The notes under the pieces: model-generated | What the model saw: the letters and a program-made list of their open reading frames with translations, nothing else | Told to the model about the DNA's origin: nothing | Databases searched by the model: none | Shown here: in pieces, positions 5,785 through 9,804 of the stretch | Layout of the letters: every line of letters begins with the position of its first letter | Numbering within the stretch: the first letter of the stretch is position 1 | NCBI GenBank assembly: GCA_035299065.1 | Contig: DATGXI010000016.1 | Span: forward strand, 1-9,804 | Origin: DASPJQ01 sp035299065 | GTDB taxonomy: Bacteria > Bacteroidota > Bacteroidia > Flavobacteriales_D > UBA2798 | Direction of reading: 5' to 3' | Length of the DNA stretch: 9,804 nucleotides | Program-made: the position numbers and the translations under genes

Positions 5785-7929
5785 ATGCGACTACTTACGC
5801 TCGTAATCATGTTGTTAGCCTTGTTTCAGGGGGTTAAAGCCACGCACATTGTGGGTGGGGAGATGTATTATGACTGTTTGGGAGGCGATGATTACCGTAT
5901 TACCCTCAAAGTTTATCGCGATTGCAGCACTACCACGGGAGCTCTTTTTGATGACCCGTTGCCATTGACCATTTACGATGCGGCCAATAACCTGGTTACA
6001 GTTGTAAATATTCCGCTTACGCCTTATTTCACAATACCACCACCACCTTTTGATCCCTGTTTAACACCACCACCGGTTTGCATTGAAGTGGCAACATATT
6101 CAACTGTGGTAAACCTGCCGGCAATTCCAGGTGGATACACAATTGTATACCAGCGCTGCTGCCGTAACCCGGGTATTTTAAATATGACCAACCCAAACAG
6201 TACGGGAATGACCTCATTTATAAAAATTCCCGATCCTGCAGTGGTTTCATGCAACAGCAGTGCGCGTTTTAATAATTTGCCACCAACATACATTTGCGCG
6301 TATGATCTTTTCACATTTGATCACAGTGCAACCGACCCTGATGGAGACTCACTGGTATATGATTTTTATACACCGTTTGAAGGTGGGAGTTTAAGTTCGC
6401 TGGCACCCAATCCTTCCACCTCTCCGCCATTTGTGCCTGTAACCTGGGTGGCGGGTTATTCGCAAAACAATCAAATAAACGGGGCGCCTAATTTGGGCAT
6501 TAATACAATAACCGGTGAAATAAATGTTGCACCATCGGTGCTAGGTATTCACATTTACGGAATAAAAGTAAGTGAGTACCGTGGCGGTGTATTAATAGGC
6601 GAATCAATGCGCGAGTTCCAGGTAATTGTTACCAATTGCAATATTGTGGTGGCAAACGTTGACCCGCAAACAGCTGTTCAATTGTGTGCAGGATTAACCC
6701 TGAATTTTACCAATACATCCATTGGTGCATTAACCTATTCCTGGGATTTTGGTGACACCACCACCACAACCGATGTGTCATCGCTAACAAGTCCTTCATA
6801 TACGTATCCCGATACAGGAACCTATTATGTAACACTGATAGGAACTGCTTCGGCCGGTTGTGCCGATACCTCGGTTGTGCCATTTGAAGTGCATCTTCCG
6901 CTTAATGTGAGTTTCCCGGAAACGCCTCCACAATGCATTAATACAAATTCATTTGACTTATTTGCGAGTGGCAATTTTACTTCCAATGCACTTATCACAT
7001 GGACGCTTCCAATGGCATCAACACCACTGGTATACTCAAACCCAGCATTAGACATTATCTATCCTGACAGTGGAAAATACATTGCCACCGTTGGGGTCAG
7101 TGAATTTGGTTGTACCGATATTTATTCTGACACACTTTTCGTATATCCCTTGCCCGTTATAGGCATGACATATCCGCTTGAGCTGGCCTGTGAACCGTAT
7201 TCAATCCAGTTTACCGATACAACCTTGTCATGGTCGCCTGTTAGTTATAGCTGGAATTTTGGTGATGGCGCAACGTCAACACTGGCAAATCCATCGCACA
7301 CATACCTGGATACCGGTTATTTTGATTTAACCTTTACCATAAATGTTGATACCATTTGCATTGCCACGCAAACCATTTTTATTCCTGATGCCATACATGT
7401 ATACCCATCACCTGATGCCAATTTTCACATTACACCAACTATACAAAGCGTGTTTACCCCAACGGTTGAAGTAACTGATCTTACCAGCGATGATGTAATA
7501 CAGCAAATAATTTATTACATGGACGGAGACTCAACCTTGCTGGATTTTGATACGCATTATTATCACGATACAGGATGGTACAATGTTTACCAATGGGTAG
7601 TGAATGTTGCAGGTTGTACCGATACGGCAGTCCATCCCATTTATATTATTCCGGAAACAACCATTTACATTCCCAATGCGTTTACACCGAATGGTGATGG
7701 TATAAACGATGTTTTTATCCCAGTGGTTCGTGATACACGCAAGTATTTGCTCATGATATTTGATCGCTGGGGCGAAATAATATGGCAAACCGATAACCCT
7801 TTGCAGGGTTGGGACGGTACGCTTAAAAACAAACGCACCAAAGTGGATACCTATGTATACAAAGTCAAGTACATGGACCAGAAACACGTTGAACATATAC
7901 TTGTTGGGCATGTGACGTTGGTAAGGTGA
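5785..7929 (+). CDS. Secreted PKD-repeat protein with type IX (type B) C-terminal sorting domain
   Basis: This 714-residue protein should cross the inner membrane by Sec and then be placed on the cell surface by the type IX system. I chose the ATG at 5785 because it gives a clean signal peptide (MRLLTLVIMLLALFQGVKA, cleavage likely after residue 19). Starting at 5719 would add 22 hydrophilic residues ahead of it. The mature N-terminal region (about 20-285) begins THIVGGEMYYDC, is cysteine-rich and includes ATDPDGDSL, a likely calcium-binding loop. Then come four PKD/Ig-like repeats of about 81-86 residues, two with clear PKD cores (YSWDFGD and YSWNFGD). The end (about 626-714) is the gliding-motility C-terminal domain: IPNAFTPNGDGINDVF, FDRWGEIIW, GWDG, and a final strand. 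Such proteins are usually adhesins or surface matrix components. No enzyme domain is visible. Confidence 0.92.
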   Translation: MRLLTLVIMLLALFQGVKATHIVGGEMYYDCLGGDDYRITLKVYRDCSTTTGALFDDPLPLTIYDAANNLVTVVNIPLTPYFTIPPPPFDPCLTPPPVCIEVATYSTVVNLPAIPGGYTIVYQRCCRNPGILNMTNPNSTGMTSFIKIPDPAVVSCNSSARFNNLPPTYICAYDLFTFDHSATDPDGDSLVYDFYTPFEGGSLSSLAPNPSTSPPFVPVTWVAGYSQNNQINGAPNLGINTITGEINVAPSVLGIHIYGIKVSEYRGGVLIGESMREFQVIVTNCNIVVANVDPQTAVQLCAGLTLNFTNTSIGALTYSWDFGDTTTTTDVSSLTSPSYTYPDTGTYYVTLIGTASAGCADTSVVPFEVHLPLNVSFPETPPQCINTNSFDLFASGNFTSNALITWTLPMASTPLVYSNPALDIIYPDSGKYIATVGVSEFGCTDIYSDTLFVYPLPVIGMTYPLELACEPYSIQFTDTTLSWSPVSYSWNFGDGATSTLANPSHTYLDTGYFDLTFTINVDTICIATQTIFIPDAIHVYPSPDANFHITPTIQSVFTPTVEVTDLTSDDVIQQIIYYMDGDSTLLDFDTHYYHDTGWYNVYQWVVNVAGCTDTAVHPIYIIPETTIYIPNAFTPNGDGINDVFIPVVRDTRKYLLMIFDRWGEIIWQTDNPLQGWDGTLKNKRTKVDTYVYKVKYMDQKHVEHILVGHVTLVR

Positions 7930-7931
7930 TG

Positions 7932-7962
7932 TTAAATTTCGAATTTTAAATTTCGAATTTTT
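7932..7962. repeat. 14-bp tandem repeat between convergent genes, possible AT-rich terminator
   Basis: TTAAATTTCGAATT occurs twice head-to-tail (7932-7945 and 7946-7959), followed by three more T residues. Each copy carries the palindrome TTCGAA, so the two copies can pair with each other into one AT-rich hairpin, with T-T mismatches flanking the TTCGAA core. It lies 2 bp after the PKD gene stop and 18 bp before the stop of the convergent membrane-protein gene, so it may end transcription from both sides. Confidence 0.55.
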
Positions 7963-7980
7963 GAACTGGAAAACAAATTA

Positions 7981-9345
7981 CTAAATCCCGTTATAATTCG
8001 TTTTCCATTTATCCCCTACATATTTCCATTCTTCTTCGGTTAGTTTCATTTTGCCCCAAACTTTCCAATACGTGTCCTTGTCCATTTGGCTCCAGTGTAT
8101 AAGTCCGTATTTATATTGTTCGGTTTGAAATAAATTCAGCTGTATAAAACAAACGAATAAAACTCCGGCAGCAATTTTTACAGGTAGTTTGGTGTTTATG
8201 GCCCAATTTACAAAGGCGGCAAGAGGCAGTGCCAGTAATGGATAAATGTCAATCATGGCGCGTGAACCAAAACTTCCTCCGTAATACCAGCTCCACCATG
8301 AAAAAACAAAGAAAATATAGACAAGGAAAAAACCAAAAATGAAAACGGGTAATTTTTTGTTTTTGCGATATAAAAAAAACAACCCGGGAATAAACAATAT
8401 CCAAACGGGTGTATACACAAACCAACCCTTCCTGTAACTGAAAAGTCCGTTCATTATTTCAGGTTTGCTGAAATTGAATCCTTCATTTTGGTAACTGTAA
8501 TATATCCAATGCCCGGTGCCCATTTTCCAGTAAAGCAGCTGTGGAAAGAAAACAAGAAAAAGAATCAATGCAGTTAATGCAATATTGATCTTGGATGAAA
8601 TGGCATACTGTAAATACTTTTTCAGGGCAAATTTTCCCTCGCTATTAAAAAAAAGTGGAATTAAAACAGCAAGTCCGTTAACAGGGCGTATAAGAGTTAG
8701 CAGCGAAACGGTTAGAATAATAGCCGCGAAGTATCTTTTTTTCGGAACAAGCCAATGTTTCCAGGAATAATAAATAAGTGCTGCAAACAAGGCAAAATCG
8801 GCTGTATGTGTCATGCCGGCTTCGTAGGTGCCGTAATACAGTAAGTTGGTGGCAAAGGTTACCAGTGTTACGGTTAACAAAGCAACTTGTTCGCTGTAAA
8901 AAAAATGCAAAATTCGTCTCGTATAAAGCAATCCAAGTATCATGTAAAACCAGCCTGAAAGTAAAATGCCTATTTGAAAAGGCACGGTATAACCATCAAT
9001 TTTATGCCCGCTTATTTTAGCGCAAACTACTGATCCCATAAAAAACGGTGTGTACATGTAGGCCATGCCCATGGTGTACTTGTTGTACAAACGTCCATCC
9101 GGTGTTTTATTGGGTTCGGCTAAATGAATTTCCTTGCCCTGTATGTCGGCATGGTTTTCATAGTACAGGTTATTGCGCAAAAAAGCACCCGGTAAATAAT
9201 TGTAATAACCGCTTACATCATGCCGTATAATGAAATGATCCTGCCAACGGTATTCCATTTTCATGTTAACCAGCATAAACAGCCCAAGCAGGTAAATATA
9301 AATATCGCCCGTTGGAATTTGCTTTATGCGGTTAAGCAACGTCAT
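7981..9345 (-). CDS. Polytopic membrane protein, probable GT-C/family-39-like glycosyltransferase
   Basis: This 454-residue integral membrane protein has about 11-12 hydrophobic segments (roughly 14-29, 96-110, 122-143, 152-171, 184-196, 204-234, 253-272, 310-326, 332-351, 364-382 and 386-402). After the first segment the loop carries RHDVSGYYNYLP (41-52); an acidic residue there (Asp43) is where GT-C enzymes place a catalytic or metal-binding aspartate. Later landmarks are TLIRPVNG (217-224) and WWSWYYGGSFGSRAMIDIYP (350-369), a pattern I associate with Bacteroidota membrane proteins annotated as glycosyltransferases or as hypothetical. Such enzymes use polyprenyl-phosphate sugars on the periplasmic side. 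The donor and acceptor are unknown, and the enzymatic role is inferred. It appears monocistronic, convergent with the PKD gene. Confidence 0.75.
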   Translation of the reverse strand: MTLLNRIKQIPTGDIYIYLLGLFMLVNMKMEYRWQDHFIIRHDVSGYYNYLPGAFLRNNLYYENHADIQGKEIHLAEPNKTPDGRLYNKYTMGMAYMYTPFFMGSVVCAKISGHKIDGYTVPFQIGILLSGWFYMILGLLYTRRILHFFYSEQVALLTVTLVTFATNLLYYGTYEAGMTHTADFALFAALIYYSWKHWLVPKKRYFAAIILTVSLLTLIRPVNGLAVLIPLFFNSEGKFALKKYLQYAISSKINIALTALILFLVFFPQLLYWKMGTGHWIYYSYQNEGFNFSKPEIMNGLFSYRKGWFVYTPVWILFIPGLFFLYRKNKKLPVFIFGFFLVYIFFVFSWWSWYYGGSFGSRAMIDIYPLLALPLAAFVNWAINTKLPVKIAAGVLFVCFIQLNLFQTEQYKYGLIHWSQMDKDTYWKVWGKMKLTEEEWKYVGDKWKTNYNGI

Positions 9346-9349
9346 TGCG

Positions 9350-9384
9350 TAAAGTTAATGGTTTTAATGAGCTGTAATTGTCAA
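9350..9384 (-). promoter_or_regulatory. Possible promoter of the GT-C-like membrane protein gene
   Basis: On the minus strand, TAACTTTA (9357-9350) matches TAnnTTTG except for the last base and ends exactly 4 nt (CGCA) before the ATG. A TTG at 9384-9382 is 24 nt upstream of it, slightly long for the -33 spacing. If used, this promoter would give a leaderless or nearly leaderless message. Confidence 0.35.
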
Positions 9385-9616
9385 TAAGTGTAGGCGTTAA
9401 TTAAGAACCTAAAATGAAAGGATTTATTGTTTTGGATTGGTGGTGTTTCACAGATTATTTAGCGTGCAGATACCGGAAGGCTTTTTTGAATAAATTTAAA
9501 ATCGGGTAATGCAATCACAGAAATACGATGTAACCATTGTTTGTATTCATCGGTTTTTATGGTTGTGTTTTTTGTTCACTATCATTAATTAGCTTATTAA
9601 CCTATTCGTTTACTGT
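9385..9616. other. Intergenic region between pdxH and the membrane protein gene
   Basis: No firm gene is present. Two tiny plus-strand frames, 9414-9509 (31 codons) and 9509-9592 (27 codons, hydrophobic C-terminal half), overlap at TAATG, but neither has a visible promoter or family resemblance. A 16-bp near-palindrome, TTAATTAGCTTATTAA (9585-9600, one mismatched pair), lies 16 bp beyond the pdxH stop and could form a hairpin, without a T-tract. TGTTCAC occurs twice (around 9574 and 9614). Confidence 0.4.
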
Positions 9617-9804
9617 TCACGGTGCTTTCCTGAATTTTTTCCATCCATTGCCATCTTTCTCATAACAAATTCTGTCGTGTAAACGATTTGGCCTGCCTTG
9701 CCAGAACTCAACATACACCGGCTCAAAAACGTATCCGCCCCAGTGTTCAGGTCTTGGCACATGCGTGTCTTTAAACTTATTTTCAAATTCCATCATTCGT
9801 TCAT
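9617..9804 (-). CDS. pdxH: Pyridoxamine 5'-phosphate oxidase, C-terminal part (cut by window edge)
   Basis: This frame enters from the right edge and ends at TGA (9617-9619), giving the last 61 residues of an FMN enzyme that oxidises pyridoxamine or pyridoxine 5'-phosphate to pyridoxal 5'-phosphate in vitamin B6 synthesis and salvage. The C-terminal signature is unmistakable: VPRPEHWGGY, then VEFWQGRPNRLHDR, and the terminal GWKKFRKAP. The Trp in FWQG and the Arg, His and Arg of RLHDR correspond to FMN- and PLP-contacting residues known in the E. coli enzyme (Trp191, Arg197, His199, Arg201). The rest of the gene lies outside the window. The terminal Ala-Pro is typical of the family, so the 3' end is intact. 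Confidence 0.95.
   Translation of the reverse strand, partial: ERMMEFENKFKDTHVPRPEHWGGYVFEPVYVEFWQGRPNRLHDRICYEKDGNGWKKFRKAP

Noticed and set aside
7531..7911. 126-codon minus-strand open frame
   Set aside because: Antisense to the conserved sorting domain of the PKD protein; no recognisable features.

Overview
The window looks like ordinary chromosomal DNA of a member of the Bacteroidota. The main evidence is the 736-codon open frame at 5719-7929, which encodes a secreted PKD-repeat protein ending in the gliding-motility-associated C-terminal domain used as a sorting signal by the type IX secretion system. Supporting evidence is the AT-rich composition, the lack of clear Shine-Dalgarno sequences, and several matches to the phylum's TAnnTTTG promoter element. 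I found no rRNA, tRNA, CRISPR array, transposase, phage gene or recognisable defence system.

Layout. Positions 1-468 contain no gene I can support: a GC-rich patch (about 31-150) with a short open frame, an AT-rich stretch, and a strong hairpin terminator (416-451). From 2236 down to 469 on the minus strand runs a tight three-gene operon: an exported NlpC/P60 cell-wall hydrolase, a PyrR-like phosphoribosyltransferase (11-bp overlap) and ribulose-phosphate 3-epimerase (3-bp gap). A minus-strand TPMT-type methyltransferase (2377-2961) follows. Its start codon is 26 bp from that of a divergent plus-strand gene for a membrane-bound nucleotide-sugar dehydratase of the FlaA1/CapD/PglF type (2988-4865). 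Tightly behind that gene come an unrecognised 134-residue protein (4870-5274) and a hotdog-fold acyl-CoA thioesterase (5281-5697). The secreted PKD protein (5785-7929) has its own probable promoter. It converges on a minus-strand polytopic membrane protein resembling GT-C/family-39 glycosyltransferases (7981-9345). The right edge cuts into the 3' end of pdxH on the minus strand (9617-9804).

How the genes relate. The first operon combines envelope hydrolysis with sugar-phosphate/PRPP metabolism, and the link is probably only co-transcription. The dehydratase and the GT-C-like protein both suggest surface glycan synthesis, but they are not adjacent and no other glycan genes are present. The PKD protein should be exported by the Sec pathway and then attached at the surface by the type IX system, whose components are not in this window.

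The most unusual signal is in the promoters. Three transcription-unit-first genes have a -7-like element ending exactly 4 nt before the start codon, twice a GTG, which suggests leaderless or nearly leaderless mRNAs. The other main point of interest is a terminator whose better orientation faces a stretch with no annotated gene. I did not find a convincing new multi-gene system.
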